From Solirubrobacteraceae bacterium (GTDB lineage: Bacteria; Actinomycetota; Thermoleophilia; Solirubrobacterales; Solirubrobacteraceae), in the NCBI GenBank assembly GCA_030149625.1, contig JASLHP010000295.1, positions 1 to 6,057 of the forward strand: DNA of 6,057 bases. The letters are read 5' to 3'. The position numbers and the translations under genes were made by a program. Positions 1 to 5,580 of the stretch are shown piece after piece (position 1 is the stretch's first letter; each line of letters begins with the position of its first letter). The notes under the pieces were generated by a model that was not told the DNA's origin, searched no databases, and saw only the letters and a list, made by a program, of their open reading frames with translations.

Positions 1-1
1 G

Positions 2-61
2 TCCCGCGAAGACGAACGCGACTGCACCGAGCGGATGCGCCGTTTCCCATCGCAGAGCTAA
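2..61 (+). CDS. Possible C-terminal tail of an upstream gene (partial)
   Basis: Reading from base 2, 19 sense codons run to a TAA at 59-61. The peptide is charged and polar (many Arg, Glu and Asp, ending in FPSQS), and most of its codon third positions are G or C, as in the real genes here. This is too short to recognise a family or to prove coding; chance open frames are common at this base composition. If real, the gene enters from the left edge on the same strand as the main gene set. Nothing can be said about its function. Confidence 0.22.
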   Translation, partial: SREDERDCTERMRRFPSQS

Positions 62-368
62 ATCCGCCGACCGCCGAGAAGGCAACGGCGAACGACGCGC
101 TTGCGGCGGCGGCGCATGCGAGCTCGGCTCGCGTTCGCCCGCTAGGCTCGGTCTCTCCCCACCCACTTTCCCCTGAGCAGCGGCATCTGGCACTCACACA
201 CGCCGGGCCCCCAGCCTTCGCGATGGCCACGCGAGCAGCACCCGGCGACTCTCGCACGACGATTCGGCCACTGGATCGCGCCGGTCCAAAGGGCCGCCTG
301 CGCGTCTCGCCTCGATCAGCGCGTTCGCGCCAACTTCATCTCGGGACACAACCGCGAGACACGACCTC

Positions 369-392
369 CGAGAACCCCCTAGGGGGTTCTCG
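369..392. promoter_or_regulatory. Perfect 24-bp palindrome, candidate operator
   Basis: Twelve bases (CGAGAACCCCCT) are followed directly by their exact reverse complement, with no spacer and a central CCTAGG. It ends 39 bases upstream of the -35-like TTGACG, so it would lie roughly 75-100 bases upstream of the predicted transcription start, a position typical of activator or dimeric regulator sites. No T-run follows it and no gene ends just before it, so a terminator is less likely. The C5-TA-G5 core loosely resembles GC-rich operators bound by small dimeric or tetrameric metalloregulators, but the protein that binds it cannot be told from sequence. Confidence 0.55.
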
Positions 393-431
393 CCATGCGC
401 TGAGCGAGCCCGGCGCCCAATGCCCGCCCTC

Positions 432-460
432 TTGACGGTTGCCCCCGCTGCTCCTAGAAG
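432..460 (+). promoter_or_regulatory. Predicted sigma70-type promoter
   Basis: TTGACG (432-437) matches the -35 consensus at five of six positions. A 17-base spacer follows, then TAGAAG (455-460), which matches the -10 consensus at four of six but lacks the final T. Transcription would start near 467, giving a leader of about 57 bases before the ATG at 524. The spacing is ideal and the location fits the head of the HTH gene plus regulator pair. The weak -10 would suit a promoter that needs an activator, and the 24-bp palindrome lies just upstream. Confidence 0.4.
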
Positions 461-523
461 CGCGCCGAAAGGCCCCGGCGCCGCGACGCCGGACCGCGCT
501 GACCGGTCCCCAAAGGAGACGAC

Positions 524-1480
524 ATGACACGCACATCCGCCTCTCCCTTTCCCGCCCATCGCGCCAACGCCCGACGCGCGAGCTCCATGCCGGCGCACCA
601 AGCGCACCCAGGCAGACGACGCAAGCGACCCAGCCGCGACCGGGTGCCGCTCGGCAGCTACGCGGACGACGGTGGACGCCTGCGCGAGGTGATCGCGTGC
701 CCCGGCGCAGCCGGGAGTACGCTGGTCATCGACCGCGACCGGCGAACCCGCGGCGACGCCCGCCTGGTGGCGCACCTCGCCGCGGACGAGCCCGCCGAGA
801 ACGCGATGCTGACCTGCACGCACTACCTGGAGGACACGGCCAAACGCCGCTGCCGCGGCAGGCTTCTCACCGCCGAAGACGCGATCGTCGCGCCGTTCGC
901 CGACCAGCTCGACGCACAGACGCACATCGATGCCGCAGCGGCTGACGAGCCGTTGCACGATCCGCACGGCTGCTCGTACGCACTCGAGCTCGTGCACGCC
1001 GGTGGGTCGATTCCGGAGCTGCGCTGGTGCCGACTCGCGCACGCCCGGCCGCGCGAGCTCGAGCCGCTGAGCCTGCGGACCGCGATCGCGGCGATGGAAA
1101 GCTACGAGCCGCTGTGCTCGCTCACGCGCTGTGCGCTCGCAACACGCGCGACCGGCGGCGAGCTCTCCACGACGGTGCTGCGCGCTGAGCTCCTGCGGAT
1201 CCAACAGAGCCCGATCGTGCTCAACCGCCGGCTGCGAGAAGTGGTGCTCGCGGTCGTCGCGAGGCAGGAATCGAGCATGAGCGAGATCGCGATCCGCTGC
1301 GGTCGGATCAAGCGCGACCGCAGGGGCAACGAGAGCGGCGAGACGAGCTGGCTTGCGCGTCGCATCGGGCTGCTGCCCGAGGGCGGACACGACACGCCGA
1401 CGCCGTGGGTTCACAGCGACGTACTCGGGCTGATCGCGCGCCGTGGCCTCGGAATCAGCCCCCGCGAGGTCGAGCCGTGA
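524..1480 (+). CDS. Conserved protein of unknown function with C-terminal HTH-like segment
   Basis: A 318-residue protein with no family I can name. The start is the ATG at 524, preceded by AAAGGAG (512-518) at a 5-base spacing; an in-frame ATG at 587 is a weaker alternative. Residues 1-42 are a basic, Arg-rich, probably disordered tail. Residues 43-105 look like a small globular domain (GSYADDGGRLREVI, then STLVIDRD and LVAHLAADEPAENA). Residues 145-250 are mixed, with a helical stretch around 184-248. Residues 252-285 (SEIAIRCGRIKRD, then ETSWLARRIGLLPEGG) read like a helix-turn-helix: SEIAIRCG as first helix, a basic turn, then SWLARRIGL. The end (TPWVHSDVLGLIARRGLGISPREVE) looks strongly constrained. 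There is no signal peptide or membrane segment. The stop overlaps the start of the regulator gene, so the two are probably translated together. A DNA-binding or accessory control role is my inference; a Cys-rich middle (C150, C169, C198, C203) leaves metal binding open. Confidence 0.8.
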   Translation: MTRTSASPFPAHRANARRASSMPAHQAHPGRRRKRPSRDRVPLGSYADDGGRLREVIACPGAAGSTLVIDRDRRTRGDARLVAHLAADEPAENAMLTCTHYLEDTAKRRCRGRLLTAEDAIVAPFADQLDAQTHIDAAAADEPLHDPHGCSYALELVHAGGSIPELRWCRLAHARPRELEPLSLRTAIAAMESYEPLCSLTRCALATRATGGELSTTVLRAELLRIQQSPIVLNRRLREVVLAVVARQESSMSEIAIRCGRIKRDRRGNESGETSWLARRIGLLPEGGHDTPTPWVHSDVLGLIARRGLGISPREVEP

Positions 1481-2205
1481 GCGCGCGCCGCACGATCCTC
1501 GTCGTCGAGTCCGACAGGCAGTTCGGCCGCACACTCACAGAGCAGCTGAGCGCCGACGGCTTCGACGTGGAGCTCGCGCGCACCGCGGAGCACGCCCGCG
1601 TTCTAGCGCGCACGGGCGCTCCGCGGCTGGCGGTGCTCGGCCGGCTCGACTCGTCGTCCGGCGCGCTGGAGCTGCTGCGCGAGATCCGCCGTGGCAAGGC
1701 GCGCGACACGCCGTGGGACGAGATGCTGCCGGCGATCGTCATCGGGGCTCGCGCAGACGAGCTCGACATGCTGCGGGCGTTCGAAGCCGGCGCGGACGAC
1801 TTCCTCGCCAGACCGGCGAGCGCGGCCGGACCGGCGACGGCGACGTACACAGAGCTGAGGGCGCGTCTACGAGCGGTCCTGCGCCGCTGCGCGGCCGCTG
1901 GCGCTGGCGAATGGCCGATCGAGGTGGGACCACTGGTGATCGACACACGCACCCATACCGTCACCCTCGACGGCCGAGAGGTGTTTCTGCGCCGGATGGA
2001 GTTCGAGCTGCTCGTACAGCTCGCGCGCGAGCCTGAGCGCGTATTCGCCAAGGCCGAGCTGCTGCGCACCGTGTGGGGATATCGCTCCGACGGGTCCACG
2101 CGAACGCTCGACAGCCACGCGAGCAGGCTTCGCCGCAAGCTCGAACCCGGCGACACACGTCGGTGGGTGATCAGCGTCTGGGGAGTCGGCTACCGGCTGA
2201 CGTGA
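1477..2205 (+). CDS. OmpR/PhoB-type response regulator with degenerate (non-phosphorylatable) receiver
   Basis: A 242-residue transcription regulator. I place the start at the GTG at 1477 because it overlaps the previous stop as GTGA and puts TILVVES near the N-terminus, as in the family. Residues 5-136 form a receiver domain (ILVVESD; LELLREIRRG; AFEAGADDFLARPAS). Residues 149-242 form the winged-helix output domain, with recognition helix RTLDSHASRLRRKLE (209-223) and the closing WGVGYRLT wing. The receiver has lost its chemistry. The phospho-acceptor Asp position, expected in VLDLxLP, is Gly55 (VLGRLDSSSG); the switch Thr/Ser is Gly90 (VIGARAD); the conserved Lys is Arg112 (FLARPAS); and the acidic pair is Glu11-Ser12. 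The output domain looks intact, so the protein should bind DNA without two-component phosphorylation. No histidine kinase gene is present. It probably controls its own operon or the transfer genes downstream; the target is unknown. Confidence 0.93.
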   Translation: MSARRTILVVESDRQFGRTLTEQLSADGFDVELARTAEHARVLARTGAPRLAVLGRLDSSSGALELLREIRRGKARDTPWDEMLPAIVIGARADELDMLRAFEAGADDFLARPASAAGPATATYTELRARLRAVLRRCAAAGAGEWPIEVGPLVIDTRTHTVTLDGREVFLRRMEFELLVQLAREPERVFAKAELLRTVWGYRSDGSTRTLDSHASRLRRKLEPGDTRRWVISVWGVGYRLT

Positions 2206-2436
2206 CGCACGAGTGCGATCGCCACGGCCGACGACGCTGACGACACACCGATCTTGAAGGGCTGATCGGCCCACCAGGCAGCGCCAACCGGGCGGCGCTC
2301 GCCCGGCATGCGCACATCACGCAGCACCCGTTGGCGGGCCTTCCGGTCCGCCAACGCCCGTTAACCACCAGTGGCCGGCCCGTGCCGGCCCGAGCGGGCT
2401 TGTCCTCACGGGCCAGCCCGAGAAGGGAATGACGCA
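2206..2436. other. Inverted-repeat-rich intergenic region before the coupling ATPase gene
   Basis: A 231-base gap with no gene but several GC-rich inverted repeats. In order these are a 7-bp stem at 2288-2306, a 12-bp stem with a TTCC loop at 2329-2356, a GTTAAC palindrome at 2360-2365, a tandem repeat of GCCGGCCCG (2374-2382 and 2384-2392), and an 8-bp inverted repeat GGCCCGTG/CACGGGCC (2377-2384 with 2407-2414) enclosing a small GCCC/GGGC hairpin. AGAAGGGA (2421-2428) is the ribosome binding site of the next gene. It could end the regulator transcript, form a regulatory leader, or serve as a transfer origin; sequence alone does not decide. No good -35/-10 pair was found. Confidence 0.55.
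2329..2356 (+). terminator. Strong GC hairpin, candidate terminator or attenuator
   Basis: CGTTGGCGGGCC (2329-2340) pairs with GGTCCGCCAACG (2345-2356) over 12 positions, one of them G-U, closing on a TTCC tetraloop. It lies 124 bases after the stop of the regulator gene and about 80 bases before the next start. No T-run follows (CCCGTTAACC), so it is not a classical intrinsic terminator, though GC-rich actinobacteria often use T-poor hairpins. CGCCAAC at 2282-2288 repeats the 3' arm (2349-2355) and could pair with the same GTTGGCG (2330-2336), which would allow a switch between two folds. Confidence 0.45.
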
Positions 2437-4053
2437 ATGCCCCCGCACGCACTACTCGAAGGCGCGGTCGGCCTTCACGCAACCGTCGACGAATCGCTCC
2501 GCTGGACCGTGTCCACGATCGCTCGCCTCACGTTCGGCTCGGCGCTCGGCGTGGCCGCGGCGAACATCATGCGCAGCAGGCACCTGCACTGGCGATGGGC
2601 GGCGGCTGCGCTGGCGATGTTCGTGCTGGCACGGACCGAGCTGGCCAGCACCGAGGTAACGCTGACGTCGGCGGCGCTGATCGCGGCGGCGCGGAGCCGA
2701 CACTGGCACCGCGAAGACATCGAGGCCGGATCGGATCTGGCCGAGCTCGCCGCGCGTCGTCACGACCCCCTGAAGCTGATGCGTCGGCTCGGGTGGACTG
2801 TTGCGACGCGCATCCGTGAGCACATCGGCGCCGGCCGCGGCTACGACCAGGGCGCGCTGCCGCTCGGGATCGACGAGGACCGGCGGTCCGTGTCGATCCC
2901 GTTCGGCGGTCCAGGCGGCGGAACACACGCGCTTGTCGTCGGCGCGACAGGATCGGGCAAGACCGTCACCCAGGCGTCGATCGCCGCGCACTCGATTGCG
3001 CGCGGGCTGGGCGCGGTCGTCGTCGACCCGAAGGGCGATGACGGCATGCGCGACGAGCTACGCCGCGCCGCGGCTCTCGCCGGGCGAGCGTTCGTCGAGT
3101 GGACGCCCGCGGGAAATACCGTCTACAACCCCTACTCCAGGGGAAGCGCGAGCGAGATCGCCGACAAGGCGCTGGCCGGCGAGCGCTTCACCGAGCCTCA
3201 CTACCTACGCCAAGCGCAGCGCTACCTTGGACACGTAGTGCGGGCACTGCGCGGGACGGGCGCCGAGGTCAGTCTGCGAGCGATCGTCGAGCACCTGCAG
3301 CCTGAGCGCTTGGAGCTGGTGGCCCGCCGGTTGCCGCAGGCCGACGCTCGCGCCACGTTCGCGTATCTCGACTCGCTCTCCAAGCGCCAGCAGAGCGAGC
3401 TCGCGGGCGTGCGCGACCGACTCGCGATCTTGGCCGAGTCTGACATCGGGCCGTGGCTCGATCCACGCACGACGGGCGCCCGGTTCGAGCTGCTGAGCGC
3501 ATTGAGCGACCGCGCGGTTGTCTACTTCGCGCTCGAGTCCGACAGCAGGCCGCTGTTGAGTCAGATGCTCGGTGGCGCGATCATTCAGGACCTGCAGACG
3601 ACCGTCGCCTCACTGCAGGCGTCGCCGGTGCCGACGCTGGTCGTGATCGACGAGTTCTCCGCGATCGCCGCCGATCAGGTCGTGAGGCTGTTCGGCCGCG
3701 CCCGCTCGGCCGGGTTCAGCCTGCTGCTCGGAACACAGGAGCTCTCCGATCTCAGGCTCCCCGGACACGAACGGCTGCTCGAGCAGGTGCTCGGCAACCT
3801 GTCGGTGCTGATCGCGCACCGACAGGTGGTGCCCGACTCCGCTGAGCTGATCGCGAGGATCGCTGGAACACGCGGGACATGGCGCGTCTCGCGTAACAGC
3901 GACGGCAGAACGACGCGTACCAGGAGCCGCGCGCCGGTGCTCGAGGCCGGCCAGGTGATGAGCCTGGGACGGGCTTGGGCCGCGGTGCTGGTACTCGGCG
4001 ACGGCGCGAGCGCACGGATGACGCGCATCTCTGCGCCCGCACAGCGCCGCTGA
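2437..4053 (+). CDS. VirD4/TraD-like type IV coupling ATPase (conjugative DNA transfer protein)
   Basis: A 538-residue AAA+/RecA-fold ATPase of the conjugative coupling-protein type, expected to sit on the inner face of the membrane and drive DNA into a transfer channel. The ATG at 2437 has AAGGGA eight bases upstream; an upstream in-frame ATG at 2371 has no ribosome site and lies inside the repeats, so it was rejected. Hydrophobic segments near residues 26-45 and 53-69 fit the N-terminal membrane anchor of this family, and a weaker one lies at 74-86. Walker A is GATGSGKT (169-176). VDPKGD (196-201) is the typical motif that follows it in TraD/TraG/VirD4. Walker B is LVVIDEF (401-407), and LLGTQELSDL (430-439) matches the conserved TQ segment of the motor. 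The region between (about 235-360) is helical and probably corresponds to the all-alpha domain. The C-terminus is Arg-rich and lacks a long acidic tail. HerA/FtsK-like translocases are the alternative, but VDPKG with IDEF favours a coupling protein. It is likely the central transfer gene of this module. Confidence 0.9.
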   Translation: MPPHALLEGAVGLHATVDESLRWTVSTIARLTFGSALGVAAANIMRSRHLHWRWAAAALAMFVLARTELASTEVTLTSAALIAAARSRHWHREDIEAGSDLAELAARRHDPLKLMRRLGWTVATRIREHIGAGRGYDQGALPLGIDEDRRSVSIPFGGPGGGTHALVVGATGSGKTVTQASIAAHSIARGLGAVVVDPKGDDGMRDELRRAAALAGRAFVEWTPAGNTVYNPYSRGSASEIADKALAGERFTEPHYLRQAQRYLGHVVRALRGTGAEVSLRAIVEHLQPERLELVARRLPQADARATFAYLDSLSKRQQSELAGVRDRLAILAESDIGPWLDPRTTGARFELLSALSDRAVVYFALESDSRPLLSQMLGGAIIQDLQTTVASLQASPVPTLVVIDEFSAIAADQVVRLFGRARSAGFSLLLGTQELSDLRLPGHERLLEQVLGNLSVLIAHRQVVPDSAELIARIAGTRGTWRVSRNSDGRTTRTRSRAPVLEAGQVMSLGRAWAAVLVLGDGASARMTRISAPAQRR

Positions 4054-4077
4054 AGCCGACAGGCCGCCGCTAGCCCG

Positions 4078-4112
4078 CAGCCGGGCCGCCCGCTCGACGG
4101 GCGGCCCGGCTG
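4078..4112 (+). terminator. 15-bp GC hairpin after the coupling ATPase gene
   Basis: CAGCCGGGCCGCCCG (4078-4092) pairs perfectly with CGGGCGGCCCGGCTG (4098-4112) around a 5-base loop CTCGA. It starts 24 bases after the stop of the ATPase gene and is the longest uninterrupted stem in the window. The following bases (ACGCGCTTCGC) are not T-rich, so termination would depend on the stem alone. Its position between two same-strand genes fits a terminator, or a processing and stability element that sets different levels for the two genes. Confidence 0.6.
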
Positions 4113-4142
4113 ACGCGCTTCGCGACGGCGGCGATACCGAGC

Positions 4143-4162
4143 CTCGGCTCGGCTCGGCTCGG
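4143..4162. repeat. CTCGG x4 pentanucleotide tandem repeat
   Basis: Four exact, head-to-tail copies of CTCGG run from 4143 to 4162, about 25 bases upstream of the ribosome binding site of the next gene. A fifth, inverted relative (CCGAG) lies at 4138-4142. Slippage in such a tract would change the length of the untranslated leader or promoter spacing without shifting a reading frame. Variation between strains has not been examined here. Confidence 0.6.
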
Positions 4163-4200
4163 ACCGGCCATCACGCACACAACGATCGAAGGAGAGTCAC

Positions 4201-4965
4201 GTGTCTGGAAAAAGCAACTCATACTCGCCGGGTCAACTCGAGCTCGTGCGCTGGACCGCACGCTTCGGTGTGGCGACGGCACCGGCGATCGCACAGCATG
4301 GAGACTGGACGCTGGCGTCGGCCCGCGCGCGCTTGCGCGCCTGCGAGCGCGCGGGACTCCTCGCCGGCAGGCACGTGCTCGCCGGCGCTCCCGCCCTGTA
4401 CACCGTCACGCGAGAGGGACTGCGCGCAGCCGGAGTGCGAGGCCTCGAGCCGTGTCGTCTGAGCGCGTCGGGCGCGCCACACGCACTCGAATGCGCACGC
4501 GTCGCGGCGGCGCTCGAGCGTGCCTACCCGGACCGCCATGTGATGGGCGAGCGCGAGCTGCGCCGCGACGAGCGCGATGCGGGGACGGCCCTGGCGAGCG
4601 CACACCTCGGCGGCGACGCGAACGGCACCGAGTCGCTGCACCGGCCCGACATCGTGCTGTGGGCCAAGGGATCGACCGAGGAGCCGCCAGTCGCTGTCGA
4701 GGTCGAGCTCACGGTCAAGGCGCCGCGGAGACTGCTGCAGATCTGCCGCGCCTGGGCGCGCTGCCGCTGCGTCGCCGGCACGATCTATCTTGCGGCGCCG
4801 GAGGTGCAGCGTCCGCTCGCGCGAGCGATCGAGAGCGCTCACGCCGGTCGACGGATCGCGCTCATCGAGCTCGACGCGCTCGCAGAGCCCGCCTCGCGGA
4901 CTCCGGCCTTCGGCCAGCTCGGCAACGGGTCGCAAGCCGGCGGCGAGCCTGCGCTCGATCGCTAG
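4201..4965 (+). CDS. Replication-relaxation family protein
   Basis: A 254-residue protein of the replication-relaxation family known from actinobacterial plasmids and integrative elements. The GTG start at 4201 follows GAAGGAG (4188-4194) at a 6-base spacing. Residues 8-80 form a winged-helix domain: YSPGQLELVRWTARFGVATA, then SARARLRACERAGLL and a beta-wing ending YTVTREGLRAAG. Residues 93-112 are a linking helix (HALECARVAAALERAYP). Residues 148-226 resemble the nuclease-like C-terminal fold of the family: HRPDIVLW, then VAVEVELTVK with D150, E167, E169 and K173 in an arrangement like PD-(D/E)xK enzymes, then a helix (RRLLQICRAWA) and a strand (GTIYLAAPE). The tail from 227 looks disordered. 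Whether it cuts DNA is unproven; the name reflects a genetic link with plasmid replication and relaxation. It lies between the coupling ATPase and SSB genes on the same strand, which supports a DNA-processing role for the element. I am confident of the family, less so of activity. Confidence 0.82.
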   Translation: MSGKSNSYSPGQLELVRWTARFGVATAPAIAQHGDWTLASARARLRACERAGLLAGRHVLAGAPALYTVTREGLRAAGVRGLEPCRLSASGAPHALECARVAAALERAYPDRHVMGERELRRDERDAGTALASAHLGGDANGTESLHRPDIVLWAKGSTEEPPVAVEVELTVKAPRRLLQICRAWARCRCVAGTIYLAAPEVQRPLARAIESAHAGRRIALIELDALAEPASRTPAFGQLGNGSQAGGEPALDR

Positions 4966-5048
4966 CTGCGAGCCGGCCGAGAGTACCGTCCCAATCAACG
5001 CCTAGCTTGCGTGTGGGGGGTCAACCATCTAGCAATGGAGACCTATCT

Positions 5049-5504
5049 ATGTCCTACTTCTCAATCAACCGCGTGGTGCTCGTCGGACGCCTCACCCGCG
5101 ACCCCGAGCTGCGTGCGCTCCCGTCCGGGACCAGCGTCTGCGGGCTGCGCATCGCATGCAACTCCAGCCACAAGGATCACGCCGGAGAGCTGGTCGAGCG
5201 CCCGAACTACTTCGACGTGAGCATCTTCGGCGCGCGCGGCGAGAATGTCAGCCGCTACACGCGTCGCGGCAGTCGTGTCGCGGTCGACGGACGACTGGAG
5301 TGGCGCGAGTGGGAGACCGCCGAGCAGGAGCGTCGCCAGGCGGTGAGCATCGTGGCTGACACGGTCCAATTCCTCGACAGCCCAGGCGGACGCGCGCAAC
5401 TGGAAGGCGACGAGCAGCACGCCGAGGATCCTGAGGACACCGGCGCCAATCGGGAGCTGGTCGGCGTCGGGGCAGTCGCCGACGAGGACGATCTCGTGTT
5501 CTGA
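5049..5504 (+). CDS. ssb: Single-stranded DNA-binding protein (SSB)
   Basis: A 151-residue SSB that coats single-stranded DNA during replication, repair or transfer. The ATG at 5049 is preceded by TGGAGA (GGAG at 5037-5040) eight bases upstream, and the family signature begins at once; longer in-frame openings lie inside the previous gene. Residues 4-109 are the OB fold: NRVVLVGRLTRDPELRALPSG (7-27), NYFDVSIFGARGENVSRY (53-70), GSRVAVDGRLEWREWE (74-89) and VSIVADTVQFLD (99-110). W85 and W88 are the aromatic residues of the ssDNA-contacting strand, and C31 and C37 lie in an early strand. Residues 111-144 are a short acidic linker. The protein ends in DEDDLVF, close to the canonical DDDIPF tip that recruits partner proteins, so it should still interact with repair and replication enzymes. 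A hairpin at 5516-5546 follows. Linked to transfer-type genes, it is probably an element-borne second SSB, not the chromosomal one beside rpsF and rplI, which are absent here. Confidence 0.95.
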   Translation: MSYFSINRVVLVGRLTRDPELRALPSGTSVCGLRIACNSSHKDHAGELVERPNYFDVSIFGARGENVSRYTRRGSRVAVDGRLEWREWETAEQERRQAVSIVADTVQFLDSPGGRAQLEGDEQHAEDPEDTGANRELVGVGAVADEDDLVF

Positions 5505-5515
5505 TCGTGGCCGCG

Positions 5516-5546
5516 GGCTGGGGTGCTTTCGGCGAGCGCCCCAGCC
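5516..5546. terminator. Hairpin between convergent genes, candidate bidirectional terminator
   Basis: GGCTGGGGTGC (5516-5526) pairs with GCGCCCCAGCC (5536-5546) over 11 positions, with one G-U pair, around the 9-base loop TTTCGGCGA. It starts 12 bases after the SSB stop and lies 35 bases past the stop of the minus-strand gene, so it is placed to end transcription from both sides. A second, smaller stem (GGCTC 5558-5562 with GAGCC 5568-5572) follows and leads into a mildly T-rich GTTCCTCGTC. Neither stem has a true T-run. Confidence 0.6.
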
Positions 5547-5580
5547 AGATCGCGATGGGCTCCTCGCGAGCCGTTCCTCG

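Larger units (their letters stand above)
62..523. other. Upstream non-coding region with regulatory signals
   Basis: About 460 bases without a convincing gene. Frames that stay open here do so because stop codons are rare at this G+C. Their products are Arg/Pro/Ser-rich, have no ribosome binding site and resemble no family I know. What the region does hold is a perfect 24-bp palindrome at 369-392, a promoter-like pair at 432-460 and a Shine-Dalgarno sequence just before 524. It is best read as the control region of the HTH gene and regulator that follow. Bases 62-368 show nothing specific beyond short GC runs. Confidence 0.6.

Noticed and set aside
439..945. Plus-strand open frame overlapping the start of the 524-1480 gene
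   Set aside because: The protein is almost entirely Arg, Pro and Ala. It lacks a ribosome site and is out of frame with the better supported gene.
194..1534. Long open frame on the minus strand (446 codons) across the upstream region and the first gene
   Set aside because: The product is Arg/Ala-rich and resembles nothing. It runs opposite a plus-strand gene with a strong ribosome site and a coupled downstream gene. Long antisense frames are expected at this G+C content.
2371..2436. Earlier in-frame ATG for the coupling ATPase
   Set aside because: It has no ribosome binding site and the added 22 residues translate the GC-repeat region. The ATG at 2437 has AAGGGA at good spacing.
4219..4998. 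259-codon minus-strand frame opposite the replication-relaxation gene
   Set aside because: The plus strand encodes a recognisable winged-helix plus nuclease-like protein with a good ribosome site. The antisense product shows no family signature.
5003..5008. TAGCTT as a -10 box for the ssb gene
   Set aside because: No acceptable -35 element lies 16-18 bases upstream, so the match is probably chance. The gene may be read through from 4201 or use another sigma factor.
4452..5048. N-terminal extension of the SSB frame back to 4452, which would make a 350-residue fusion
   Set aside because: The extra part lies inside the previous gene, is Arg-rich nonsense in composition, and the SSB signature begins exactly at the ATG at 5049 with its own ribosome site.
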